Assembly (NCBI RefSeq): GCF_029931775.1
Contig: NC_079312.1
Location: forward strand, 62,562,333-62,626,332
Reading direction: 5' to 3'
From: Euleptes europaea
Taxonomy: Eukaryota > Chordata > Lepidosauria > Squamata > Sphaerodactylidae
Length of the DNA: 64,000 bases
Shown here: positions 1 to 10,780 of the stretch, piece by piece
Layout: every line of letters begins with the position of its first letter
Numbering within the stretch: the first letter of the stretch is position 1
Position numbers and translations under genes: made by a program
The notes under the pieces: generated by a model
The model's database searches: none
Told to the model about the DNA's origin: nothing
The model's input: only the letters and a program-made list of their open reading frames with translations

Positions 1-764
1 ACTTTGATTGAGTTGGGGGGAGGGCCTTCCCAAAAAGGTTAAAAAAGTGATTGCATCTAGGCAGAGTGGAGACTTCACCCATGCCCAGGGCAGGTTGGAA
101 GGAGACATTCAGGCAAGGTCAGTAAAAAGCAATCAAGCCCATGTGGCTGCTTGATAGTAATTAGATTTTGTACTCAGGAATATTTGTCCTTGCTAATGGA
201 ATTTCATTGATAGATCTAGATGGGTACAGGCCTCCATGGCAATGAGTAGGCATGCAGATGTCGTATTGGTAACTCAGTCTCCCCCCCAAGTTTTGGCCAC
301 TGGTTAGCATAGCCTGAGGAGAGCCTTTACCTCACATTCATTGCTAGTTCCTAAAATGGCTGCCAGAGCAAATGTAGCCAAGATGGAGTTGGCACAGAGA
401 GGACAAATTTAGGAAAGGGGCACCTGGTAACATCGATGTGTACACTAGCTTGATTCTGCAAATAAATAACAAAAAGATATTTCAGGGTTTGTGCATACAT
501 CCTGAATTTATTCTGAATTCTCCTGAAGCAAAAGTTGTTTTCAAACATAAATGACTTGTTCTCATTTCAATTTTCAGTTGATTAAAAAAGTTAGGACTGT
601 TATGTTAACCTTTATTCAGAGTTAAAGGTAGCAAATCAATCACTCAGTACTACTTAAGCACCATTAACTGAGTTGGCCAAAGTTTCTGATGTTGCATTCA
701 AGTCCTGCTGAGCCCATTGATTTTTGACATTCACTTAATGCCAACTTTCATTCTTCTGTTTTAG

Positions 765-2137
765 TATCCAGAGCATCATTAATCCACATGTGGCAAGAAG
801 AGGCGCTGCATCTTCCTCCTTTTCGGGATATCATGATGGAAGAGGGTACTGCTCTTTTGCTCTTATTTCACCTGTGTTATGAAAAATCCTCTTGTCTCTG
901 TCTTGGTTAAAAGGAATTTCTTAAGTTTATCTACAGCCCTGTAAATAATGCATTACATATTAGATGGAAGATATTAAGTCTAGTTCATACCCAATCACAA
1001 AAAGTAGCTTTTAAACTTGGTGTGGTGCAGGAGCAAGCTTCAGGTTCTCACGTCTTTTGGATACTCAAATTCATGGACTCTAGGCCATCCAGCGCCTCGC
1101 TTTGACTAACCTCATGGGATGGGCAGCTGTTAACAGCCACCTTTGACCGCTTCCTCCAGGCTTCAAGGCTCTCTTTCCCTAGCCTGTTTCTCATTTGTTA
1201 GCCAGCAGGAGTGACATCTGTGGTGCTTTGTTGTCCATGGCCTTACTGGGGAGTGTGCCTGGCCCACCCTTACTGCTGATCGAGGGCAGGGTTGGCTGCC
1301 AGAAGGGTGTCTGTGTACCCCCCTCCTCCAGCCTGCTGGTAGGTTTGGCACTGGAGCTGACCCTGTACATACAAGCTCGCTGCCATGCCAACTTCATAGA
1401 AAATCTTATGTGTAGAGACTGTGTCAGCACCACCCAGCTTCTAAAGTTATTAGAATTTTCCAGTTTCAGGTTATGTGTATTTCAGGCTTAGCTGGCAAAG
1501 TTCTTCCTCATCCTTTAAAATCATACATATAAAGTACAGCAAAATAGGAAATTTACACCTTGTCATTCCTATCATTGGGAATTGAGAGTCATTTTGAAAG
1601 CAGGAATGGTTCTCTTCGAAATAATGTTTTTGCAAGAAATCTCATAGCAAATTCTTATGCATTTGAGTGATTTAGCCATACCTTTCATATTTTGTTAAAC
1701 ACTTCAGAATAGCTGACTTGGTAATAATCCAATTGCTTATTTGACAAATTGCATTGAAGGAGTAACTGTAGTTCAGTATGGTATCCAGTTAAGATTTATA
1801 GAATGCTTTTGGATGTAGAATTTTTAGTGATTTCTTTCCTTTGTTCCTTCATCAGACCTCCTGGATTTCCTCGCCGTAGAATGGGTCAAATAAAACACCT
1901 TGGTGGAGGTCCAGCTCCACCACCAATGGGTGGAGGTGGATGAGGAAGGTACAGTCTCTCATGCTCTATCATCCAATAGTGGAAGTCAGTTTACTTAGAT
2001 TATTGATGTAGCCATTTTTCTCTTGCAAATTCAAAGTAACAGAAATTAAAATGCTTGCAAATAATTATGCAGTTTGAAGTAGTGCAATGAAAACTTAGCC
2101 AATCTGTCCTTTGTTTTCCTTTTTCAGAGTGGGATAA
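765..2137 (+). CDS. SELENOK: Selenoprotein K, C-terminal exons (gene enters from the left edge)
   Basis: SELENOK is a small single-pass ER-membrane selenoprotein linked to ER-associated degradation and protein palmitoylation. Three 3' coding segments are visible: 765-845 (after TTAG, before GTACTG), 1856-1948 (after TCAG, before GTACAG) and 2128-2137. The first reads ...INPHVARRGAASSSFSGYH, the cytosolic basic/Ser/Gly tail. The second reads PPGFPRRRMGQIKHL and then a Gly/Pro-rich end PAPPPMGGGG, an in-frame TGA at 1941-1943, then Gly-Arg. This is the family's diagnostic GG-Sec-GR terminus. The splice phases agree (GG|A, AG|A). As spliced here the protein would end U-G-R-V-G, two residues past the usual Sec-Gly-Arg end, so the exact last junction is less certain. 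The start codon and transmembrane segment lie outside the window. The 3' UTR must hold a SECIS element, which I could not place with confidence. Confidence 0.93.
1941..1943 (+). other. SELENOK: UGA selenocysteine codon of SELENOK
   Basis: TGA lies in frame between GGTGGAGGTGGA (Gly x4) and GGA-AG| (Gly-Arg across the splice site). In known SELENOK proteins this is the single selenocysteine, second or third from the C terminus. A naive gene finder would call a stop here. Confidence 0.9.
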
Positions 2138-4132
2138 TGTACATAAAACAGGCATTGAGACTGAGGAACAGATGTGTGAATGGAAAAGAAAACATTCTCC
2201 TTCTTGGTTCTAATCCATCCATGCAGTGTCCTGAGCTTTTATACCTGATGCTAGTTTGGTTTCAGTAGAGTAGATTCAGGAATGAGGAGCCGCATAATAT
2301 TAAACAAGATTCTTATTGCAGGGGGGATAAAGGTTAATATTTTTAAAAATTGATTTTAATTTTTTTAAGTCTTAGCAAAAATGTGTCTCAGAGAACACAT
2401 AAAACAAATAAACAGAGTTGGCCCCCACATACAATAAAGTTAAAAAACCAGGAAAAGAAGACTACGCTTACCTAGTAGATACTATGAGGCACGAAGTGGT
2501 GAGGAGGGTGTTCCACAGAGGAAGTGCCATCCCAAACAAGGCCCTGTTCCTCATAGTCACCCGTCTCACTTTTGCAAATGGGTACAAACGCCTAGCAGGG
2601 CCTCTGACTAGATTTAGACAATGTTCATGGAGGCAAAGGTGGTCCCTAGCATACCCTGATCTGTCTATTTTAGGGTTTTAAAGATGAGGACTTTGAATTG
2701 TGCTTAGAGTTGAATAGGAGGTCAGTATTACACATTTGGGTCTGATGAGATAAGTTTTCCTGTAGATGCCAGCCAGCGTCCTTGTTTTTGTATTAAGAAC
2801 TAATTGGAGTTTTCAAACAATCTTCGTAGGCACATAAAGTGCATCCTGTTAATGAGGCTGAATATGAACTATGGGTATGGGTAACTATGACACTAAGTGT
2901 CACCAGTGGGACTTTGATATCTGCAGCTCTGGATCTAATAGCGGATTGAATCCAGGGCTGCCATGACTAGAGTGGAACTTGCAGGAGAGAACTTTTGTTG
3001 TGGCACCTTCTGAAGTCTCACCTCTTCAGGGAGCCCGTTCCCTAGGGTCGGAGTTACTGTAGGAAAAAAACACAGGCCCTAATAGGTGCCAAGCTTAAGT
3101 AGGGGAGAGCAGCTAGTTGGTGGCAACCTGAAGACCTTAGCTGGTGCATGGGGACCTTTAGATATGTGGGTCCCAAGCCTTGAATTGCACGTAGAAACAA
3201 TGTAGCTGTTTTAAAAGGGGTATGTTCCCACAACCAGCTACTGACATTAATTGATCTGCAACTTCCTTGACCATCTTCAGTTGCCTTCCTACAGTACAGC
3301 CAGTTATTATGAGGTTATAACCATGAGGTTATAAAAGCACTGATAAGCGTGGCCAGGTCTTCTGGGTCTAAGAAAGGAGAGAGTTGGCAAACCAAATGCA
3401 GCTGACAGAAGGCACCCTTGGCAACTGTGCCCATGAGCACCCACGAGCTCTTGGCTTGCTCTGCAAATGCCATCTCCCTTCTGTCCAGCACAAGTAGTTC
3501 CAGACTCTCCAAAAAGCATCAGCTCTCTAGACCAACGTTACGACTCTCGTCTGGATTCAGCTTCCTTGTATCCCATGTGGCATGAATGATGTCACATTGT
3601 ACACTTGTGCTGTGTGTCAAATAATGCTTATTTGAAAGAAAAATGTGGATATTGGTTAACCTTTTTTCTAGTGTATGTTCACCACGTCCGTCCAGGACTT
3701 AAATTCCTACTTAGGCCTGTGAAAATCTGATAGCATGTTGGTTTTTCCTGGTGCAACAGCTCCCCTGCCCATGCACCCAGTTTGTGATATGGCGTGGGGG
3801 TGGGGAATCAAACTAAATACCTCTTAAGATCTTGAAACTATTCTTTTAAATTATGTTTTTGCTTTATCACCAAAATTTCATTTTATCCATAGGTAAATGC
3901 CTGCTGTAAGAGGCAGGCAACTGGACATACATATTTGCAAGATTGAGAAGACCTCCTGAGGGCTGGACCAAGCAAGTCTGTGGGATGTGAATATGTACGT
4001 CTGAATGAAACACTGCTCTGCAGATCAGCAGAACAATGAAGTTGTGCTGGGAATTCCATCTTCAGGATCCAGTATAACTGAAATGCAGTTCTATTAAATT
4101 AATTGCACCTGTTTTACTGTCTTAAGCCTTTT
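2138..4132 (+). other. SELENOK: SELENOK 3' UTR and downstream DNA, with LINE-derived sequence inside
   Basis: Candidate poly(A) signals are AATAAA at 2407-2412 and ATTAAA at 4093-4098. If the distal site is used, the UTR contains a LINE remnant (about 2.69-3.54 kb). The SECIS element needed for Sec insertion must be in the mature 3' UTR. A hairpin-prone stretch at about 3995-4060, with ATGA motifs at about 4008 and 4041, is the best-looking candidate, but its helix is too short to call. Confidence 0.4.
2685..3540 (-). mobile_element. Degraded L2/CR1-type LINE fragment (RT C-terminal part)
   Basis: On the minus strand 3315-3420 reads KGAFCQLHLVCQLSPFLD followed by PEDLATLISAFITS. This is the conserved stretch near the C terminus of L2/CR1-like reverse transcriptases ('SAFxQLRxxxQLRPFL...DLATVIHALVTS'). 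The plus-strand text from about 2690 has the matching non-coding flavour of the same family. It is 5' truncated and old. Confidence 0.6.
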
Positions 4133-4139
4133 TGTATCA

Positions 4140-5030
4140 TTTGTGAACATTTTGCTTTAGCTGTAAAGTTATAAATATATAGCTTTACAAAATAATGACT
4201 GAATCTTTTTTATTTCGAAGGGGGGGAACTATTTAAAAGATCACATATTATGTGCATGAAAAAATAATGGCTAACCTCCTAGAGTCTCTGAAAAAGTAAT
4301 AGATAGCCTCATTAGATGTTGATAGCCACATTTATGTTGATAGCCACATTTAATGATTACATTTCTTGTCAAATGCAGCTTCTTAATGAGCAGCTTTCAG
4401 ATGGTTCTAGAGGTCCTAAAGGCATCATGATATGAACCCATTCCTATTGCCACATGATATGAACCCATTCCTAGGTTGTTTGAAATTGAACTCTTTATGA
4501 ACAGTTTCTTCCATGTGCTATAATTATTAGCAGTATCTCATTCTTACACCTCTATTATCTTGCCATAAAACTGCAAGAAGATTGCATTTTCCAAGCTTTT
4601 AGATGTCAGTGTTTGATATGTAGCAAAATGCTATATTTTTCCCAGTTAGTGCATTTATTGCTATTCTTGCTGCTCTGTAGAATTTGGTTTCATGCGTGTG
4701 TGGCTATTCTTTGTAGCATAGAACTAGCTCACATTGAGCCTAGTGAAGCTTTTTTCTCTATTTTCCTCAAAACGTTAATGTGGCTTCTGAAAGGACAATT
4801 TCAGCTGCCATTTGCCCTCCTTCGCAGGTGCCCCAGGTCATTTAAACTGGCCATTTCTAAATGGGTCATCTGCCCCAGGATCAATGCTGTTGAGAAGCGG
4901 TTTTTCCTTCTTCTCTACAGCATCATGGTGCATTCATGTACCTCCTGGGGTTTCCTTCATCTTTCTCAAACGTGCTCTGACATTTTGAGAAAGATCACAG
5001 TTAAGCTGGGGTGGCTGCTGTGTGAGTAGG
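4140..5030. other. Intergenic DNA, no gene recognised
   Basis: AT-rich. Two short tandem duplications are visible: GTTGATAGCCACATTT twice at about 4318-4352, and ATGATATGAACCCATTCCTA twice at about 4428-4474. A 138-codon open frame at 4613-5029 resembles no family I know and has hydrophobic, random-looking composition. Confidence 0.4.
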
Positions 5031-5052
5031 AAAATTGGATTTCCCCACGCAC

Positions 5053-5380
5053 ATGGCAGCCATTTCCCTTCCCCCTGCTAGAAGGGGCTTCTTTTTAAAA
5101 AAAAAAAAAATCAGCACTAGAAGATCATATCAAGATGCTGTTGTAACAACAGGTGTAATAGGTTATCTGAATCTTCAGCTTTCATTAAAGAAAGCTAAGT
5201 ATCTAGAGAAAGGTCTGTCCTTGCAGCGGAAGGGGCTAAAAACTTTTTAAATGAAACCTGGGAACAGAGCCTGTCACACCTATTGTTACAATAGTATATC
5301 AATACAATCTTTTTCTAGTGCTGATTTTTTAAAACAACTGGGAAAGCCCTGATGGCTCAGGAGAAGGGGTGGCTGCTTCC
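5053..5380. repeat. Imperfect inverted-repeat element (MITE-like)
   Basis: The left arm (about 5053-5135) contains GGCAGCCA, CCCTTCCCCCTG, GGGGCTT, an A-run and ATCAGCACTAGAA. The right arm (about 5303-5380) contains the reverse complement of the same words in reverse order (TTCTAGTGCTGAT, T/A run, AAGCCC, GGGGTGGCTGC). The loop is about 170 bp. Family not recognised. Confidence 0.45.
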
Positions 5381-6448
5381 AGGGGACTGGGGCTGGGAAA
5401 CTGCAGGGATACCTGCCACGTGAAAAAGCCCTCTTGCCCTGGCGTGTTACCAGCTGCCACTGGGAAACCATACAAACCCTACCCCACCTGTTTCACTCAT
5501 TGGACGTAAGACTAGAGAAAAACAGCTGTGATAAATGTGGTAGGATTAGAGATCTCATCCATCCATCCTGAAAGTACTAATTTTGTATTTGCATTTCCAC
5601 CTCCATTTGTCGAAATGATGCATTTCTCTACATCACAGCTAGATCCAGCCTTAGCACAGAAAATTGCTTTACATTTATCTTTGAAGTGGCAACTTTTGCA
5701 TTGAAGTGGGCATCTCAGTCTTTCTATCTTTAACGTTTAAACCAAACATCAACCTATTTCTCTCCTAATCCCTCACTTAGTGCTAGAAGAGAGTGGCAGT
5801 AGTAATTAAATTTTAAACCGAGTGACATACTTCTGTTTAAATCAATGAGATTAGATGGGTCTAACACTGTTTAGGATTGCACTGTAAATAGCTTAAGTGT
5901 GTTTGTCATGAGTATAGTGTGACTAAGCAAAGTCTCGAATTAGCAGACTAAGGAAACAAATCACTGTTGGAGGGGAAGGTTAAAAATATACAGTATTTTT
6001 CACCATGTTTGTATACAATTAATAAAAACTACAAGGATTTATTTCCTTGTAATAATTATATGTGTATAAAATCATGTAACTACACCTTTACATTGAAGCT
6101 TTTACATATGACACTGAAGTAGTACACATGCAATACAAAGCAAGCATGCCTTAGGTCACCATAAAGAGTAACATTTATTCTAGTGTTTGTGGACTAGAGA
6201 TTGCTTCTTAAAATGTGTAAGTCTTTTCCTCACTTAGTAAGCTTCAAGGTTGAAATACAAGAACAGGATTTGACATGTAATTTTCAGTGCAATGAACAAG
6301 AGTAATCCCCTCCTTGCAAAAAAGTGGCTGAGTTGCTTCAGAGCAAAGCCACAAGCCATGGAATACCTATTAAAAAACATGCTGAAATAATAGCACTGCA
6401 CATACTCTTCAATAAATGTAATAATAAAAATATATGAATTTCCTTTGC

Positions 6449-6708
6449 TGTTGGTTCTTGTAGGTTATCCGGGCTGTGTAACCGTGGTCTTGGAATTTTC
6501 TTTCCTGACGTTTCGCCAGCAACTGTGGCAGGCATCTTCAGAGTAGTAACACTGAAGGACAGTGTCTCTCAGTGTCACACTTGACACTGAGAGACACTGT
6601 CCTTCAGTGTTACTACTATGAAGATGCCTGCCACAGCTGCTGGCGAAACGTCAGGAAAGAAAATTCCAAGACCACGGTTACACAGCCCGGATAACCTACA
6701 AGAACCAA
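6449..6708. mobile_element. Head-to-head (palindromic) Penelope-like element terminus
   Basis: A 130-bp Penelope 3'-end segment (minus strand, 6449-6575) is followed at once by its inverted copy (plus strand, about 6580-6708). Both arms share variants not seen in the other copies of this window (GGAATTTTC, AGTAGTAAC). The symmetry centre is near 6578 within CACACTTGACAC. The ends carry the family's TTCTTGTAGGTTATCC motif. Confidence 0.75.
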
Positions 6709-6824
6709 TGAACTCTGACCATGAAAGCCTTTGACAATATTCCTTTGCTGTGTTCACCCACAATTATTGTCACACTCACAATGAGATGTGTGTGTTAAAC
6801 ACTTTCGACCTATGAATTAATGTC

Positions 6825-8660
6825 CTCCAAAATGTCCTATCGTTAACAGCCTGTCTCAGGTCTTGGAAACTGTGGGCTGTGGCTTCCTTTGACGAGTCAA
6901 ACTCTCATATTGGGCCTTCCTCTTTTCCTGCTGCCTCCAACTTTCCCTAACATTATTGTCTTTTCCAGTGACTCTTAATCTCGTCGGTTCAAGTCCTCAC
7001 TATTTTGTGCCAGTAATGTGGTGGCATCTGCATACTGGATCTCAAATTGTTAATGTTCCTTCCACAAATTTCCACTCCACCTTCATCTAAATCTAATCCA
7101 GCTTTCCTTGTGATATGTTCTGCATACAGATTGGGAGATCAAATACATCCTTGTCTGACATATTTGCCAATTGGAAACCATTGCGTTTCTCCATATTCTG
7201 TCCTAAAAGTAGCCTCTTGTTCAGAATAGAGTACAGAATGTGCATCAAAACAATCAGATGCGGCGGCGTATCGATTTATTTTAAAACCATCGCTTTTCAT
7301 GGTTCACAGTCAAAAACTTTACTGTAATCTATGAAACAGAAACTGGTTTTCTTCTGAAATTCTCTCTTATGCTCCAGTAACCAACATACATTTGAAATAT
7401 GATCTCTAGTGCCTCTTGCTTTTCTGAATCCAGCTTGAACATCTGGCATTTCTTGTTCAATATGTGGTAACAGCCTTTGTTGTATGATTTTGAGCATCAC
7501 TTTACTCATGTGCGAAATCAGGGCTGCATTTAGGTTTGATGAGTCCCTAAGCTATTGAAGGTAATGGGGCCCTTTAATATTAGATAACAGGTACAACAGC
7601 TTGACCTACATTCAACTGTGCTGCACTGCAGTCTGCAGCTCCATGCTACATGTTGCCATGCAACCAGTCCATGCAGAATGTAGGTACCCTATATATAGAA
7701 ATGAGCAAACCATTGATATTTTAGGGAGCAGGCTAGCAGGCGGGGCCCATTACTTACATCATAGGAGCCTACACAGCACAAAACACTTGCTGTATGTAGG
7801 TTTTATTTTATTTGTTTTTTATCTTATATTTTGGAAATGTACATCTTTTTTTTCCCTTTAAATTTTTTGGGGGGCCCCAAGAGAGTGGGGTCCTAAGCTA
7901 TAGCTTGTTTAGCTTATAAGTAAATCCGGCACTGTGAGAAATTAATGCAATAGTCTGAGAGTTGCTGTAGTCTTTAACATCTTTTTTTAAATTGGAATGT
8001 AAATTGACTGATTCCGGTCTGTGGGCCATTGTTTTGTTTTCCGTATTTGATGACATTCTGTTTCTGTCACTGATGAATTCCATTTGTGTGGCTTGGAATA
8101 GCTCTATTGATATCCTATTCACTCCTAGTGATTTGTTTTTCCCAATTGCTCTCAGTGCAGCTTCACTTTCTAAAACTGAGGTTCTTCTTCAAAAGAAGCT
8201 TCTTGGAAGGACTATGTCAACCTTTTGTCTCTTTTGTATAGTTATTCATTGTAATCTTTCCATCTTTTCTTTTGTCCTGTTTAGTTAATGTATTTCTGTG
8301 TTAATCTTTCAGCATGCCTAACTGTGCTTTAAATTTCCCTTTGATTTCTTGGATCTAGTAGAACAGATCTACTGTTCTTCCTTTTTTATTTATTTTTTCT
8401 TTACACTGGTTATTGTAACAGTTCTCTCTGTGCCTGTTGCTGGCATGCAGTATTTAGACGTTTTGATTCTATTTGTCGCCTTTTACTTTTCCTCTGTCTT
8501 TAGCAATTTTAACCATTTATTGAGATTTTCCATTTCTTTTGGCTACAGGAATAGTTTTTTGGGCATTCTTCCTTTATAATATATCTGGTTTTGACATATG
8601 GTTCTTCTGGTTCACTTTCACTTGAACACAGTAATGCAAATCTGTTCTGTGCGCGGTCTT
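6825..8660 (-). mobile_element. RTE/BovB LINE, fragmented and interrupted by a hAT MITE
   Basis: The minus strand at 7297-7509 translates to MSKVMLKIIQQRLLPHIEQE, then PDVQAGFRKARGTRDHISN and FCFIDYSKVFD. This matches the BovB reverse-transcriptase finger/palm signature (SKIMLK..., DVQAGFRKGRGTRDQI..., FCFIDYAKAFD). Downstream (6825-7000) is the 3' coding end, with the SRKRGRP-like region decayed. Upstream (7943-8660) is degraded 5' RT/endonuclease sequence. Many frameshifts; not functional. BovB is abundant in squamates. Confidence 0.85.
7519..7934. mobile_element. Non-autonomous hAT element inserted in BovB
   Basis: It begins CAGGGCTGCATTTA and ends TAAATCCGGCACTG, imperfect terminal inverted repeats of the CAGNGCCGGATTTA type. 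It is flanked by an 8-bp duplication with one mismatch: TGCGAAAT at 7511-7518 and TGAGAAAT at 7935-7942. BovB sequence resumes on both sides. About 416 bp, with no transposase coding seen. Confidence 0.85.
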
Positions 8661-8693
8661 TAAACTCTTCTATTCTTCCCACAAGCTAATGGG

Positions 8694-9290
8694 ATCATAG
8701 AATCATAGAGTTGGAAGGGACCACCAGGGCCATCAAGTCCAACCCCCTGCACAATGCAGGAAATTCACAACTACCTCCCCCCTCCACACCCCTAGTGACC
8801 AGAAGATGGTCAAGATGCCCTCCCTCTCATCATCTGCCTAAGGTCACAGAATCAGCATTGCTGACAGATGGCCATCTAACCTCTTCTTAAAAACCTCCAG
8901 GGAAGGAGCACTTACCACCTCCCGAGGAAGCCTGTTCCACTGAGGAACCGCTCTGTTAGAAAATTCTTCCTAATGTCTAGACGGAAACTTTTGATTTAAT
9001 TTCAACCCGTTGGTTCTGGTCCGACCTTGAGCAACAGAAAACACCCTCCTCTATATGACAGCCCTTCAAGTACTTGAAAATGGTTATCATATCCCCTCAG
9101 TCTTCTCTTCAGGCTAAACATACCCAGCTCCTTCAACCTTTCCTCATAGGACTTGGTCTCCAGACCCCTCACCATCTTTGTCGCCCTCCTCTAGATATGT
9201 TCCAGCTTGCCTACATCTTTCTTAAACTGCGGTGCCCCAAACTGAACACAGTACTCTAGCTGAGGTCTAACCAGAGCAGAGCGGATCAAA
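8694..9290 (-). mobile_element. CR1 LINE 3' end
   Basis: It opens with ATCATAGAATCATAGAGTTG, the reverse complement of the (ATTCTATG)n tail typical of CR1, followed by GGAAGGGACC and ~550 bp of the CR1 3' coding region (CCTGTTCCACTGAGGAAC, TTCTTCCTAATGTCTAGA, CAACCTTTCCTCATAGGA). It is 5' truncated. Confidence 0.85.
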
Positions 9291-9483
9291 ATCGTACATG
9301 CCCCGCTATAATCTACTTCTGGCCCTGGAGAAGTCAATTGCAGCTGCATTTGCACCACAGACCTCGGTGCTTGTCAGCAGCTGTCAATGCATACGCCAAA
9401 GCCCGGATCGGCATCCTCGGGATAAAAAGCAGCTTGAAAGACATTGGGGCAGAAAGACGTTGGGGCAGACAGACTAACACGGC

Positions 9484-9662
9484 TGTGTGTGTGTTAAGTG
9501 CCGCCAAGTCGCTTCCGACTCATGGCGACCCTATGAATGAAAGTCCTCCAAAATGTCCTATCTTTGACCGCCTTGCTCAGATCTTGCAAATTGAAGTCTG
9601 TGGCTTCCTTTATTGAGTCCATCCACCTCTTGTTGGGTCTTCCTCTTTTCCTGCTGCCCTCA
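9484..9662 (-). mobile_element. BovB 3'-end fragment with target-site duplication
   Basis: On the minus strand it encodes SRKRGRPNKRWMDSIKEAT and FWRTFIHRVAMSRKRL, the C terminus of the BovB ORF. The 3' end carries GTCGCTTCCGACTCATGGCG and a short GT-rich tail. It is flanked by AACACGGCT at 9474-9482 and 9663-9671, a target-site duplication inside an older SINE-like sequence. Confidence 0.85.
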
Positions 9663-9671
9663 ACACGGCTA

Positions 9672-10135
9672 CCCACTGGGATAAACTGGTAAAAATGGAT
9701 TTTACTAAGTTAATGAGTTATAGAAATTAGTCTTTTTTCCAACATCTTTACATTTTATCAGTAACAAATGTTTAAAACTGTCAAGACACTTCTGCGGAAG
9801 TCAGGTGAAGGGTCACATTAGGTGGTGGGTGGAGGGCAAGGGGGTATCTTATGAGATTTAACAACTGTATACTTAAAAATGTATTAATGAGTATGTATAG
9901 ATACTCCTGGATATTTTTGTTTATTCTTTTTTTTCTGTTACAATAACTGTTAATTTTCTTTTTAGGTTATAAAAATTTAATAATTTAAAAAATTAATAAT
10001 TAAAAAAATTACCTGTTAATTTTCTTTTTAGGTTATAAAAAATTAATAATTTAAAAAATTAATAATTTAAAAATTAACTGTTAATTTTCTTTTTAGGTTA
10101 TAAAAATTTAATAATTTTTTAAAACAAAAAACAAA
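9672..10135 (+). repeat. AT-rich insertion with a three-copy ~65-bp minisatellite
   Basis: Three tandem units begin at about 9946, 10012 and 10077, each CTGTTAATTTTC + TTTTTAGGTTATAAAAA + AT-rich tail. The block ends in AAAACAAAAAACAAAAAC and is bracketed by ACGGCTACCCACTG (about 9665-9678 and about 10139-10152). This looks like the duplicated target of a retroposed insertion with an A-rich tail. It lies about 240 bp upstream of the ACTR8 start codon. Confidence 0.7.
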
Positions 10136-10149
10136 AACACGGCTACCCA

Positions 10150-10780
10150 CTGTGAATTGGGGCGGTTTGCAACGGAGGCGCCACCCGGGCTGCCAGCTCT
10201 GCTCCAGCGACCGAGGAGGACGGGATGCCGCACAGATGCGTCCTGGGCAGGGAAAGGGGCGGGCGCGGCCTGGCCTCGCCCAGCCTCCTCGGGGAGGAGC
10301 CGCCAGCCCGAGCCCGAGCCCGTTCGCAGCCTCTCTTAGCGGGCTCCGAGTCGGCGGCCCCCCGAGCTGGAGCCCGGCAGAAACGCGGATGACCCAGGCC
10401 GAGAAGGGCGAGGCGGCGGCGGCGGCCGAGAATGGGAAGGACAAGGAGCGCGACAAGGAGAAGGAGCAGCGCGGGGCCAAGAGGCCCATCGTCCCCGCCG
10501 CCGTGCCCGAGTCCCTTCAGGAGGTGAGGCCCGCCCCTCCGTCCCCCCCCGCGAGAAGCTCGTGCGCAGGCGCGAGAAGCTCCTCGCGGAAGAGGCTCCC
10601 CTTCAACCGTCCTCTCCAGGCTTCCCTTCCCTCGAGAGGCGGAGGGGACGCCGGGTTTCGAAGGGATGCGGCGACCCCTCACGCAGCAGAATGGCATCGT
10701 CCGCTCCGTCCCAGCGGGGCCCAATTGAAGAAGCGAGCGGGCAGGGTTTCCTGGGTTATACCACTAGCACGCTGCCTGTA
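10150..10780 (+). promoter_or_regulatory. ACTR8: CpG-island promoter of ACTR8
   Basis: A sharp change from AT-rich repeat to GC-rich, CpG-dense sequence (GCGCGACAAGGAG, CCGCCGCCGTGCCCGAG, GGCGCGAGAAGC) surrounds exon 1. There is no clear TATA box. This is typical of a housekeeping promoter. The transcription start is not placed. Confidence 0.75.

Noticed and set aside
3995-4060. Possible SECIS element (two ATGA motifs and a CTGCT/AGCAG stem)
   Set aside because: The helix between the motifs is only about five pairs and spacing is shorter than a usual SECIS, so it was kept as a weak candidate only.
4613-5029. 138-codon open frame on the plus strand
   Set aside because: Hydrophobic and compositionally random, with no known motif and no splice or promoter context; most likely chance.
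10143-10724. 193-codon minus-strand and 209-codon plus-strand open frames at the ACTR8 start
   Set aside because: Long frames are expected by chance in CpG islands. The real ACTR8 frame begins at 10389 and is confirmed by exon joining.
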